A stretch of 64,000 nt of DNA from Coprinopsis marcescibilis (taxonomy: Eukaryota; Basidiomycota; Agaricomycetes; Agaricales; Psathyrellaceae), in assembly GCA_004369085.1 (NCBI GenBank), contig ML210152.1, positions 1-64,000 on the forward strand, given 5' to 3'. Position numbers and translations under genes: made by a program. Below are positions 34,980 to 44,966 of the stretch, one piece after another (the stretch's first letter is position 1; every line of letters begins with the position of its first letter). Under the pieces are notes generated by a model. The model was not told the origin of the DNA. It did not search any database and saw only the letters and a program-made list of their open reading frames with translations.

Positions 34980-37093
34980 TCATTGTTTGAGCACCCTCTC
35001 GAGTTCAATCCGAACAGTTTTAGCATCAGCCCTTCCGCGGCTCTGCTTGATGACCCAGCCCACAATCTTATTCAGGACTCCCTGATGTCCAGACTTGTAG
35101 GCGGCAACCTCTTTCGGGAGTGCAGTGATCGCGTCTTGAACTAGAGAATCCAGTTCAGACGACGCTGGGCTGCTTGGTGAAGCAGTTGGATTTGCAGTTC
35201 CTGATGTGAAAGCCACAAGTTGCAGTTCCTCCGCGAGATCCCTCGCTGTCTTGCCGGACGGGTTGGAGAGAAGGTGGCGTAATAAGTATTTTCCTGATGT
35301 ACCTGAATTCCGATCGTAAGTAATCATATTTGCGGTACGATGTGTTACACACCAGTTAGCGTCCCATCTTGAACCATGTCGATTAGCTGGCCTAGTTGGT
35401 CGCTGTTGATAGGGTTCTCCGTAAATGATGCCTTTTTAGACGTCAGTTGGCCGAGAAGCTCGTTCCCCAACCTTCAACCACAGTCAATTCAACTCCGTAA
35501 TAATTTAATAGTAATCAGTTTCCTACCAATTGAAAACAATCTTGGGATCCCGCTTCTGACTCTCGCAAAGAGCGTCGAAATAATCGACTGCACTTCCTCC
35601 TGTCCCTACAATGCGGCCATCGAAAGGAACGTCTTTTACCGTTTCGATTTTCATCAGAACTTCAGTGTCCTTATCTGAGAGTCCATAGATGGATTTGAGT
35701 CGGTCTCGCATTTGCCAAGGTAGCTCGGGGAGTTTTGCCTTCACTTCAGCAATACGTGCCTTATAATTTTGTTGAGCAAAAGATTGAGCAAGGGACACGC
35801 AAACTGACCTCGCTGATACTCAATACACCGAGATTGGGGTCAGGCATGTACCTATAGTCAGGCGCATCCTCCTTTGAGCGAAGTTTGAACGTTTCGAAAG
35901 TGTCTTCGTTGAACCCACGCGTTTCTTGTGGGACTGTGAACGGAGACTCAGCCAAAAGCTTGAGCTGGCGCTGAGTTTCGTGTGCTAGTAGCGAGGTCAG
36001 TAGAGCAGGGTTTCCAAGCTACTTAACCAACGTACTGATTGCAGCCATCATGAATCTAACGCTGTTTAGGTTTTTGATTTCACAACGAGTGCCGGGTGGT
36101 TGACCAATTCGGTTCACAGATACGTTGACGTCGCAGCGAAGCGATCCCTGGAAAACGTTGGGTTACATACATTATCCTTAGTAATAGATATATATAGAGG
36201 CTCACTTGCTCCATATTCCCATCGCTGGAGCCGACAGCTCGAAGAAGAGCTTGCAACGTCCGCACGTACGCCCCAGCCTCTTCTGGTGATCTGAGGTCCG
36301 GCAAGGTGACAATTTCCATTAGACCGGTCCCGGCTCTATTCAAGTCGATCTGTGATGTTAGGGTTCGAGGGTTGAACGTAGACTTCGCCGTATCCTGAGA
36401 AGCTGGTCAGACTTTTCTGCGATTCGCGGCGTGTAGAGACCTCACCTGTTCCAGCTGAATCTGTTTAATGCGGACTTGGATAGGTTCAGAAGACAGGTTC
36501 GGAGAAGGGATTTGCAGGTATCCATTCGTTGCAATGGGAGCTACCAAGTCGTTGTAAACAACCAGTCTATGCAAAGGACGTAAATGCGTACCATATTGCT
36601 GGGTGATTTGGTACCCAGAGGGCAAATCGGAGTAAAAGTAATGCTTCCTATCGAACGAGGATGATTTTTGGATGTTGCTCTTGAGTGCTAGTGCGGTGCG
36701 GATAGCAAGATCCACACAGTTTGGATTCAGTTTCTACAGAGCGGTCAGCTAGTATTCCTGGCCTTCTGGCAGTCGCGGCGAACAACTACGCACAGGAAGA
36801 GTCCCAGGAAATGCGGCGTCGAATACGACTACATGGTCATTTGTCGAGTCTGAAGGCTCAGAAGTCAGCGCGTCTAACGACTGTAATCAATATCAGCATG
36901 GAGATAACAGAACAGACGGGCACATACTGGAAAACAGTTTGTGACGCGACTTGATTTGCGCATGAGTTTCAATCCCAATAATGACTTGGTATCCTGGCCA
37001 TCTTGAGTCTTCCTGAACCCCTCGGTAGCTGTGAAATGCGCGGTATCGAAGACTACAACGCAAGTGGCTGCATTGGCCCAGTCGCAGGAACAT
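34980..37093 (-). CDS. Mitochondrial glutamyl-tRNA(Gln) amidotransferase subunit B
   Basis: GatB/Pet112 subunit of the complex that converts Glu-tRNA(Gln) to Gln-tRNA(Gln) in mitochondria. I choose ATG 37093 because it gives an Arg-rich, acid-poor presequence ([13 protein letters not shown]...) in frame with [14 protein letters not shown]. An upstream ATG (37215) lies in another frame. Exon joins restore [77 protein letters not shown] and [14 protein letters not shown], all GatB hallmarks. The C-terminal YqeY-like tail domain ([31 protein letters not shown]) ends at 34980. It has about nine exons. It is divergent from the MYND gene. Confidence 0.92.
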
Positions 37094-37447
37094 AAGCGTG
37101 TCGGAGAGAGAAGCGTGCTCGCTGTTGGCGCACGGACCTGTCGTCGCGTCAAGTGTGATGGCAAACAGTCCACAACATTGGACTTTGTGAACAGGAGTTT
37201 GGCGTTCTCATTCATAGTTGCCAAAATATGTGCGAGGTCATGGGATTCACTCACCCGAACCAAATATAGAGCTTATCTCAAGAGAATGGATTGTATAAAG
37301 CCTGGGGAATCCCCACCTGATCTTCTTCCTGCCAGTCGCCACCTCGAGCATCCCTACCCAGCCGGAGCGATTCGCTGACACTCAGGGACAAAAGAAGGTG
37401 AGTTGATAGATCTCCTGAATGTTCTGAGCTTAATTCGACACGTTGCA
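37094..37447. other. Divergent promoter region, GatB / MYND
   Basis: A 354-base spacer between divergent genes. No other gene is seen. Confidence 0.5.
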
Positions 37448-39304
37448 ATGCTTCTGCAGCCCATAGCTCAAGGAAATATCTCAGCGATGTCTGCAAAATC
37501 ATCGGTCTCAACCGAGATGTTGCTGGATGTGCTCAAAAATCCACATGATCCAATATGGTGTGGAACTGGTATTCGGGGACTGGTCGCTGACTGTGTCGCC
37601 ACTGCCGATTTGGAGCTAGACGAAGAACAAGATTCAGAGACCAATATGTGGAAATTTGTTCGCAACACTCAGGCGATGCTGCAGTCGCCGAAACCCAGTC
37701 CGAAAGGATGCAAGATGCCAAAATCTGTCTGGCAGGCCCTCTATAACATGATTTTCTACTCCCGTAATAACGACCAAGTCAGAAAGCTCATTGATGCTTT
37801 CAACGTGTGCCGTTGCCAAGAGAGGTACTTGGCCCTTATATCGTGGGCCCCAGAGTATGGGAAAAAAATTATGCTCGACAATCTTAGGTACTACCACGCA
37901 ATGCCTGATGGCGTCTTGGACAATGGCCTCGAATCTTCTCGAGCAGCAGAGGAGTATCCGCACCGGCTTGCATCTCCCTCGAACACCCTTCCTCGCCCGT
38001 ACGCCGAAATTCAGGTCGTAACCTACCTCTTTAAGCTCATATACGACTACCTGAGCTATCGCAAGATGAAGCCCTTGGGTCAGGGTGAATGCAAGACTTG
38101 GCCAACCTCGTTGGACGACCTCATCCCTTACGGCCCCGACAACCTTGTCAGAACCATCATGTCTTGGTACCAAGTATTCCCTTCAACCAAATTATTCGCC
38201 ATCTTCTCCGAAGTCCTTCGAGTGGGTGCCGACCGACTCGTCCCTACCATCGTTAGACTGAACTTCTCCAAATTCCTCGTCAACGCGTGGAAGACCCACT
38301 TCGACTACGCGTTCAACAAGATCAAGTCTGGAACGGCGACTCCGGCGGTCATCAGGGCCTACATTCAATCAAAACAAGACATCAAATCCCTTCTTCATGT
38401 GCTGGTGATGACCGAAAGCTTTTCTTCGCAACGCTTCGAACAGGTATTCGAAGGTTGCGAAATCAAGCTGATCCAGCTGTGCTCATTGACCAGCTACCTC
38501 AACCAGCACCCATTGGTACAGGAGCAAGTCAAAGGGTCTAAGGACCGTGTCCTCGAATGGATTGCTCAAGTCACCTACAGGTACTTCCATCTCCATCGGT
38601 ATATTGACATCGGCCTCCTCTTGCACCCATCCATTGTACGTATGGACCAGATAACCTTCCCGTGGGATAAACCTGTCTTTGTCGAGGAATTTGTTATCAA
38701 AACCGTCATGCGACTACGATCGGAATCCAGATGCACAAGGTGGGGTTGCACCAACTCGATTCATGCTGCTGGAAGGGCTCAAAAACGATGCAGCCTCTGT
38801 GGGGTTGCAGTATACTGCTGCAAACCCTGCCAGGCAGGCGATTGGAAAGACAAACGGTTCCCACATAGGAAGTTATGTCCTTTGCTCGCGGGACTCGTCA
38901 AGGCAGCTGGAGAGGAAGGTGTTTCTTTGCTTGATCTGGCTGACGTGAATCGCAAAAAGGACGGGAGGATACCGAGGAAGGATGTCCATAGTCTTTTCGA
39001 AGAGCAATCCGAGGAGAAATTTTACGAATACCCCCTTGATTACGATTACGTTGAAGTTGCTGGAAGGTTGCGAGCCTCAGGGTACCCTCAGCGGAACTTG
39101 AAGCTTCTAGAGTCGTGGGTGGACACTTTCCCGACTCGGTATGGCCCCAAGCCGCCCCCGACATTGTCCCAGTTCAGACAATTTGCACCGGGATTCTTCA
39201 CGTACGAAAGAGTGCTCGCAGAGTTCGTGCGCAAGTATAAGGCTCCCCCAGGTCTGTTATATAACCTTTTATCGTTTTCCTCCGTGTACTCAATCAGCCG
39301 CTAG
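37448..39304 (+). CDS. MYND-type zinc finger protein
   Basis: Single-exon protein of about 618 residues with a MYND zinc finger near residues 430-475: CTRWGCTNSIHAAGRAQKRC, then CGVAVYCCKPCQ and HRKLC, giving the Cys/His ligands of the fold. The first 420 residues are helical, without a recognised domain, as in many Agaricomycete MYND proteins. No SET domain is visible, so it is not an obvious methyltransferase. MYND fingers usually bind proline-rich partners. The frame is open upstream, but the first in-frame ATG is 37448; the second, at 37487 (MSAKSSVS), is an equally plausible start. Confidence 0.8.
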   Translation: MLLQPIAQGNISAMSAKSSVSTEMLLDVLKNPHDPIWCGTGIRGLVADCVATADLELDEEQDSETNMWKFVRNTQAMLQSPKPSPKGCKMPKSVWQALYNMIFYSRNNDQVRKLIDAFNVCRCQERYLALISWAPEYGKKIMLDNLRYYHAMPDGVLDNGLESSRAAEEYPHRLASPSNTLPRPYAEIQVVTYLFKLIYDYLSYRKMKPLGQGECKTWPTSLDDLIPYGPDNLVRTIMSWYQVFPSTKLFAIFSEVLRVGADRLVPTIVRLNFSKFLVNAWKTHFDYAFNKIKSGTATPAVIRAYIQSKQDIKSLLHVLVMTESFSSQRFEQVFEGCEIKLIQLCSLTSYLNQHPLVQEQVKGSKDRVLEWIAQVTYRYFHLHRYIDIGLLLHPSIVRMDQITFPWDKPVFVEEFVIKTVMRLRSESRCTRWGCTNSIHAAGRAQKRCSLCGVAVYCCKPCQAGDWKDKRFPHRKLCPLLAGLVKAAGEEGVSLLDLADVNRKKDGRIPRKDVHSLFEEQSEEKFYEYPLDYDYVEVAGRLRASGYPQRNLKLLESWVDTFPTRYGPKPPPTLSQFRQFAPGFFTYERVLAEFVRKYKAPPGLLYNLLSFSSVYSISR

Positions 39305-39590
39305 CTCGAGAAATGGACCGTTCGAAGGGCTGGAACCACGAGGCTAGCACCAACTCTGCTATTTCTAGTTCCAGTCAATCCAAGGACTATCCACTGGCCA
39401 GAAATTAGTATTTTTGATCCCTGTATGCCGCCGCTAAAGAGTAGCTACAAGTCGAATTCGGTCGTCGAAGCTCGTAACTCTACCGCCTTGACGTAAAATA
39501 TAACCCATAATGCATTTCTTTACAGACCGCCGCTTCAGAGTTGTTCAGACTCAGGGGCACATCGCGATCGCTGATAATTCCCATCAGATA

Positions 39591-40436
39591 ATGTCTTCCT
39601 TCAACTTCAATGTGCCACGGATTGTAGATCTAACACGCACACTCTCGCCATCTAAAACACCACAGACGATTTACCCTGGCGATCCGGAATTTCATCTCGT
39701 ACCGTATGCTACGATTTCGAAAGATGGATACTCTGTTCACAACATCACTTTCGGAACGCATACCGGGACACATATAGACGCACCCTCTCATTTTGTCGAG
39801 GGTGGGAAGTCTATTGACAAGATATCTCTGGACGACCTCCTCGGCAAAGCTTGCGTTATTGACTTTACTCGTGGAGAGGGTGGGTCTCCGCTAAGAGGAA
39901 GGCAGAAGCTCGAATGGGAAGATCTGGAAGGGGCTTGGGCTCGGAGAACGTCGTCTCTGGGGAACGACTCAACGGAGGGCGTACGGCTTGAAACATCGCT
40001 GAAGGAATCTCTAGGATCGCATCAATACAGCATGTTGCTGGTCAACACTGGCTGGTCGGATGACGCTCTGACTGGAGGCGGACAGTTCGACCCAACGAGG
40101 TTCTTTGGTCACCCTTACTTTTCATCCTCGATTGCCACCGAGCTCCTTCTACTTGGCGTCAAAGTATTTGGAACCGACCTCCCAAATCCTGATGAAACCC
40201 CTTATGAATCAGCGGACCCTTTGACGGCAGAGTCCACTGTTCTAGGTGGCTCCGATGGGTACAGGTTCCACGAATTGTACTTGGCAGGAGAAGGTCTCAT
40301 CGTCGAAAACCTCTCAAATCTGAGGCAGCTTGGACAAGGGAATGGGAAGGACTGGGTTGTTGGGGTGATCCCTTTGAAGTTGGAAGATGCTGATGGATCT
40401 CCCGTGAGGGCATATGCGTACAGAAGCGCTGATTGA
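39591..40436 (+). CDS. Cyclase-family metal hydrolase (kynurenine formamidase-like)
   Basis: Member of the cyclase family (PF04199 type), which includes kynurenine formamidases and isatin hydrolases. It is a single exon of 281 residues from ATG 39591; an upstream in-frame ATG at 39510 would add 27 residues and is less likely. The protein begins MSSFNFNVPRIVDLTRTLSP. The metal-binding signature FGTHTGTHIDAPSHF is intact, and conserved YPGDPEF, MLLVNTGW and KVFGTDLPNPDE follow. Bound divalent metal and ring- or amide-opening hydrolysis are expected; the substrate is not clear. It converges on the GST at 40516 with only 79 bases between them. Confidence 0.87.
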   Translation: MSSFNFNVPRIVDLTRTLSPSKTPQTIYPGDPEFHLVPYATISKDGYSVHNITFGTHTGTHIDAPSHFVEGGKSIDKISLDDLLGKACVIDFTRGEGGSPLRGRQKLEWEDLEGAWARRTSSLGNDSTEGVRLETSLKESLGSHQYSMLLVNTGWSDDALTGGGQFDPTRFFGHPYFSSSIATELLLLGVKVFGTDLPNPDETPYESADPLTAESTVLGGSDGYRFHELYLAGEGLIVENLSNLRQLGQGNGKDWVVGVIPLKLEDADGSPVRAYAYRSAD

Positions 40437-40515
40437 CAACAAATTGCCAGGTTCGCGTTGCTTTATTTTTTCTCTGAGATACTTCAATAATTGGATTACC
40501 GGTGTACTTTTATTC

Positions 40516-41298
40516 CTATAGATACTTCTCCAACCTTTCCAAGAATAACTTCCACTTTCCGTCATTCAACGCCAAAATTTCCTTCCAATCGTCGCTATTC
40601 TCACCAACAACGATCTTCACGCAAACCAAAAGACCCGCTACCATGAAATCTGCGAAGGAGATGTCATCTCCAAAGTACCAAGTCAGATTCCCTTTCCCTC
40701 CAAACTTGTCGTCCAAGAAATCAAAGGAGGCCTTGAATTTCGACCACGCTTCCTTCTTTTCTTCGGCAGACAGTTCGAGTTCGTCCAAGTTGGAAATCGG
40801 CCTGTCTGGACGAACAGCATTGACGTTTACTGCCCGGACAACCTTGAAGAAGTCCCAACCGCGTTGGCTGAGCACCGACTGCACTTCTTTGAACAAAACC
40901 GGTGCGAATGAGAGGGCGTGGTTCATAAACCAGTCAATCTCGAATGCTTGAAACTGCGCCGCTATATCCTTGCCGTCTTCGGAAATGGGGATGAGCCTCG
41001 GAGTGTCTGGGTACGTCTTGTCTAGGTACTTTGCGATTTCAAGTGAGTCCGCGACGAAGACGTCTTGGCCACTGGAGTTGTCTTTGATGAGGGGGAGTGA
41101 ATGAACAGCCCTTCCATCAGGGTCAATCCTGGCCGGTGCGAGCGCAAACTTCTGGTATAACGCCTCCATGTCGCAGTATTCGATCCATTCTGTCTCGAAT
41201 GGGAGTCCCTTGTAGTTGAGGGAGAAACGGGTCTTCAATGTGTTTGAAGAGAAGGGTCTTGGGCCGTCCACGCAAGGGATATCGTAGAAGGTTATCAT
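40516..41298 (-). CDS. Glutathione S-transferase, LigE/GSTFuA-like (copy 3)
   Basis: A 260-residue single-exon paralogue of the GSTs at 535 and 4708, more diverged. It begins MITFYDIPCVDGPRP, with Ser-Ser-Asn-Thr-Leu-Lys-Thr-Arg at the catalytic-serine site, LPLIKDN and the ADSLEIAKYLDKTYPDTP helix. The C-terminal domain contains FDFLDDKFGGKGNLTWYFG and ISFADFMVAGLLVC, matching the family helix that closes the substrate pocket. Like the other two it lacks introns and has an upstream TATA box (41374-41381). Its distance from the other pair, 36 kb away on the opposite strand, suggests an older duplication. Confidence 0.9.
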   Translation of the reverse strand: MITFYDIPCVDGPRPFSSNTLKTRFSLNYKGLPFETEWIEYCDMEALYQKFALAPARIDPDGRAVHSLPLIKDNSSGQDVFVADSLEIAKYLDKTYPDTPRLIPISEDGKDIAAQFQAFEIDWFMNHALSFAPVLFKEVQSVLSQRGWDFFKVVRAVNVNAVRPDRPISNLDELELSAEEKKEAWSKFKASFDFLDDKFGGKGNLTWYFGDDISFADFMVAGLLVCVKIVVGENSDDWKEILALNDGKWKLFLERLEKYL

Positions 41299-42022
41299 GG
41301 GAGTAGAGCTGGTATGTGTATCGCAAGATGTGTTTTGGACTTTGTCTGAGTCCTACAGCTCAATCTCTGTTGTATTTATACCTCTGAGGGTGCCCTCTGA
41401 TATTGGAGAGCTCCGTTCTTTCCCGACGTATCTGATGCTCTTGGGGTTCTAGCTGCTGCGATTCCTAAGTTTAGCGTCTTGTGACTCCAACGTTGACAGA
41501 ACTCCGTGGCTAGTCCTGCAAACTTGGTAACTCTGCGGTTACTTACATCAATTGGTGCTGATAGTGATCGTCTAGGTGTCAGCAGAGCACGCTCGGCTAC
41601 CCGCCGGAAGCGTTCTCCGCTTTGCCTTGGGGGGTATATTCTGATTTATTGGCTTGCGCAGTCGTTTTCCATGACTACTAGTTGACAGAGTACGTACCCT
41701 GCGTAGAAGCTCGTGGCAGATTGAATCAGAACTGAGGCGAATACGGCGGATGGGAAGTATATTTCGCACATACGCGTATGTCCGGCTTGATCGATAGCGC
41801 CGAGCGCTTGTAGAGTTACTTGGACAAGTCCACTGATAGGTGTGAAAATATTTCTCCTATAGTATCGTGGAAGCTGAACAGGCCACATGATTCAATCTCC
41901 CGCTTAACTTGAACTCCTTCCGAACAGATTTCAACGCACAAGGGCTTCAAATAAATATTTCGGAAACAAGAGACGAATATTGAGCCTACATCACTCTCAA
42001 GTCCCGAAGATAAGGTCATGGT
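41299..42022. other. Intergenic with TATA box and unassigned short ORF
   Basis: A 724-base spacer. It contains the GST promoter and a minus-strand ATG ORF at 41888-41646 whose first 64 codons end at a good donor (cag then gtacgt). No second exon can be assigned, so I do not call it a gene. Confidence 0.45.
41374..41381 (-). promoter_or_regulatory. TATA box of third GST gene
   Basis: The minus strand reads tataaata about 76 bases before ATG 41298. It fits the TATA-type promoters of the other two GST copies. Confidence 0.5.
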
Positions 42023-43511
42023 TCAATCTCGTGTGTAAGTTGGAGGTACGTTTGCTACATTCGCATCACGATGAAGTCGGACTACGCTGTCTTGGTGTTG
42101 ATGAATAATTTGCTGCGGCTGCAATCCCTCTGTCTGCCGCTCAATTTGCGTTCGAAGCCTTGCCTTTTCCGATAAAGCGCTATCGCCAGACTGGTCTCCG
42201 TAAATAGAATTGGAGTAGCTTGAACTTGGACCAGCAACAGAGCCGCCTGGAGCAGGGAGCATAAGTTGACTAGGATTCCACTCGAATGCCTCAGCCATCA
42301 ATGGCTGGGGTTGGGCCACCTTTTCGTGCGCTCTGTTGGGAATAACTGCGCCTACGATCCCTGCTTTCCTCTTTTTGAAAACGAGGAGGTACCATGCCAA
42401 GGCGAGCAGCATCAGCGCCCCGATCCCTCCTAGAACCCCTCCGACGATAGCACCTGGGTTGGACGAGGCCTTTTGGCTTTCACTGGAGTCTGATGAGAGT
42501 CTAGGTATATCGGCAAGGTGGTTGGTTGTTGGCGAGAAGAGGTCGCCGTCGGTAATCCATAGCTGTGCCAGGACGAGGGGAGCGGAATCCCCCAGGTATG
42601 TGACGCTCAAACGATGGGGACCATACGCCAGAGACTCTGTCTCGAACAGAACTTGCTGCAGGGGGTCGTAGGTCTCGGGGCTTCTCCCAGGGATCTCGAA
42701 TGCAACCGGGGGTAGGTCGTCAATCTTGTATTCTCCTCTTGAGGGTACGTAGGTCTGATTAGGGTTTACACGATGGTTGGTGAGCCAAGCAACTCTTGTT
42801 CCTACGTCCGTTTATACCTTGTTAGCTATTTGGAGAAGAATACGTGCGCGTAGTAGCTGCATACCGTTGAAATCCACTCTGAGAGATGTCCCAATTTGCG
42901 CGGTGTGCATGAACAGTACCAGGCCATTGGACGCGTGTGTGGTATCCCATCTACCGTTTACATACTGTATGGCGCTGTCTTGTGGATCTAGCTCTGCAGT
43001 GTATCCCGAGTATGTTGCATTCGCAAGAGGGAGAATAGTGAGCCGGTCGATCCAGATTGGCAGTGACTCCGACGCCGTGGCATGGAGTTGGAACGTGTGC
43101 CGTCCTTCAGAGGGGCTACTGAGGATGCACATACTGAACCCGTTGAAATCGCCGGCAATCTCAGGAACTCTGGAAGGAACGACCTCGCCATCAATTTCGC
43201 AGGTCCAACTTGAAGTCGCTGGAACACTGGTGTCCTCCGGGACAATCCGCGCCACTCTGCCCTGTATGACCAGGAACATGCCTAAAGCAACTCACGAGAG
43301 CAAGTGATGAGAATGGAACGTTGAAACTAGTATTGTACGACGTACCGCTGTACTCGAAGGTCAATGAGGCGTTTCCGACTGTGCGGTGTTGTGAGCCGCC
43401 CCAAACAAAGCCCGAGCCAGTGGTGTACGGATCAGTATCATCTGACCATTCCCCAGAGTACACTACCTCTGGACTTGTGTCATCGAGGTAGATTGCCCGC
43501 AACGAAGCCAT
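42023..43511 (-). CDS. Single-pass membrane protein with beta-rich ectodomain
   Basis: Basidiomycete-type transmembrane protein. Three exons join through introns near 43350-43287 and 42870-42802. The start ATG 43511 gives MASLRAIYLDDTSPEVVYSG, then two tandem jelly-roll-like segments (GGSQHRTVGNASLTFEYSG... and ...TRVAWLTNHRV onwards) of the type seen in many Agaricomycete hypotheticals; these resemble galactose-binding folds, but ligands are unknown. A membrane segment (residues about 265-290, Ala/Gly/Leu-rich) is followed by the basic stop-transfer KKRKAG. The cytosolic tail of about 120 residues is rich in Gln, Pro and Ser. No classical signal peptide is obvious at the start, so the topology is inferred from the basic stop-transfer. 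Confidence 0.68.
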
Positions 43512-44966
43512 TGTGAATGTCGAAGGCGAAAGATATAAAGAGATTTATGTCCCCCGAGAATCATACCTGTATTACACACAGATGGGCAGCGCGGCTGCTG
43601 GGCGCAACATAGCCAGATGGCTTGGGCAGATGGTGAGGTTATCTGCCGAGACATGAGCGCTAATGTACACATAGTAACGTAAAATGCGATCGAGCACGGG
43701 TTTCATCCTCTAATACCAGCCCCGGGGCCCGACAGGTCACGGAGAACGAGCTTGTGGCTGGCACGAGCTTCATCTGGCTAATTACGGTGTGTAATTATGT
43801 ATAGCGGGGAGTTCAAAACACCCACCATTCTTTATCAAATCCTTCGGTCGTAATTGAAAAATCAACATGTACTTCCCCTTTCCGCACACAAGCCAATCCT
43901 TCGGTAAGGGGGTGAATCATGAAGGTCTACACGATTACTGATCTCTAACATGAATCAAGCATCATTTGGTTAGGACACACCGAGCGCAAATTGGTGGTTT
44001 TGACTGCCAACAATGGTCGGCTGTGGGGCCTCTACTGGGTCCAGGAACGAAGTTCAGCTCGATTGTTTTGATTAGACAGTCTCGCGGAGGTTGTAATCCC
44101 CTTTTTTGTCCATGTTGTAATTCTGGGTCGATTGCAAGCGTGCATGGTTTCGCAATATGTGCTGGGGCGAAGCGAAATAAATTCTTTTAACTCTTGAAGT
44201 TGAACAGACTCAGGTTAGAGTTTATGAGTGTTTTGGATTCATGAAGTGTAGGTTTCGCGGGAGCGTATGTAGAGCCAACCGACCCCTGTGGTAGGAGGAG
44301 AGAAAGAGAGAAAGAAGCGCTGAAAGGCTCAAGAAAACCCAGGACAAGCCGGGCCCGGCGATTTCGAATGCGGTCCGGGTGATGTCTAGCGGTCTTTGAA
44401 GCGGCCCGTTGGCTCGAGCGGCGTGATGAATTGATCTCCGAAGTTCTGTAAATGTTGCAGGTGGCAGGCAGGCGGTGGCAGGCTTCGTCTAATAACAGTC
44501 TCAATAAAACCTCAGCTGTTGGTAGCCGTTGACTCAGATTTCTATTGAAATTTGCGCTTCGACGCTACTAAAAGCATCCAAGGATCATCTGGACCCTGAA
44601 AAAATCATACGGATATAATTCTAGCCTACTCTCGTGAGTCATGAAAGCCCGTCTCAAAAGTGAAACTTATGTATGTAATCCCAGCTAGTCGCCTTTAATT
44701 TCGTAAAATAAGCGCTCATGTTTTGTGAGTCTGGGACGCCTTTTACTCAAGTCCAACAAAAAATCACCTGACCCGCAACAATTGACAGTGATGGATGCGT
44801 GGAAATGGTTACCTACGAACTTTCTCTTGACTTCCATCCTTGTCCATTCTGCGGAGACTCGGAGCAAAGAAGACCGCCCTTCAGCCCCCGACGACATAAA
44901 TTGACGCGGAGATTTTGGGTGGCCCTGAAAGCCGATCTGCCCACCTAAACCGAACGACACTCAACT
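43512..44966. other. Long intergenic region with possible small spliced gene
   Basis: A 1.45-kb spacer. The only suggestive element is a two-exon short ORF at 43867-44071. Open frames on the minus strand near 44187-44504 and 44685-44960 have no ATG at their listed starts or no family likeness. Confidence 0.5.
43867..44071 (+). CDS. Possible small spliced ORF, about 44 residues
   Basis: ATG 43867 opens MYFPFPHTSQSF. A gtaagg donor follows, and a ttag acceptor near 43970 restores a frame reading GHTERKLVVLTANNGRLWG and ending at a TGA at 44069-44071. Splice sites are good and the peptide is protein-like, but no family is recognised. It may be a chance ORF. Confidence 0.22.

Noticed and set aside
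36874..37215. ATG 37215 as GatB start
   Set aside because: It leads into a frame that misses the conserved [14 protein letters not shown] segment; ATG 37093 is in frame and gives a mitochondrial-type leader.
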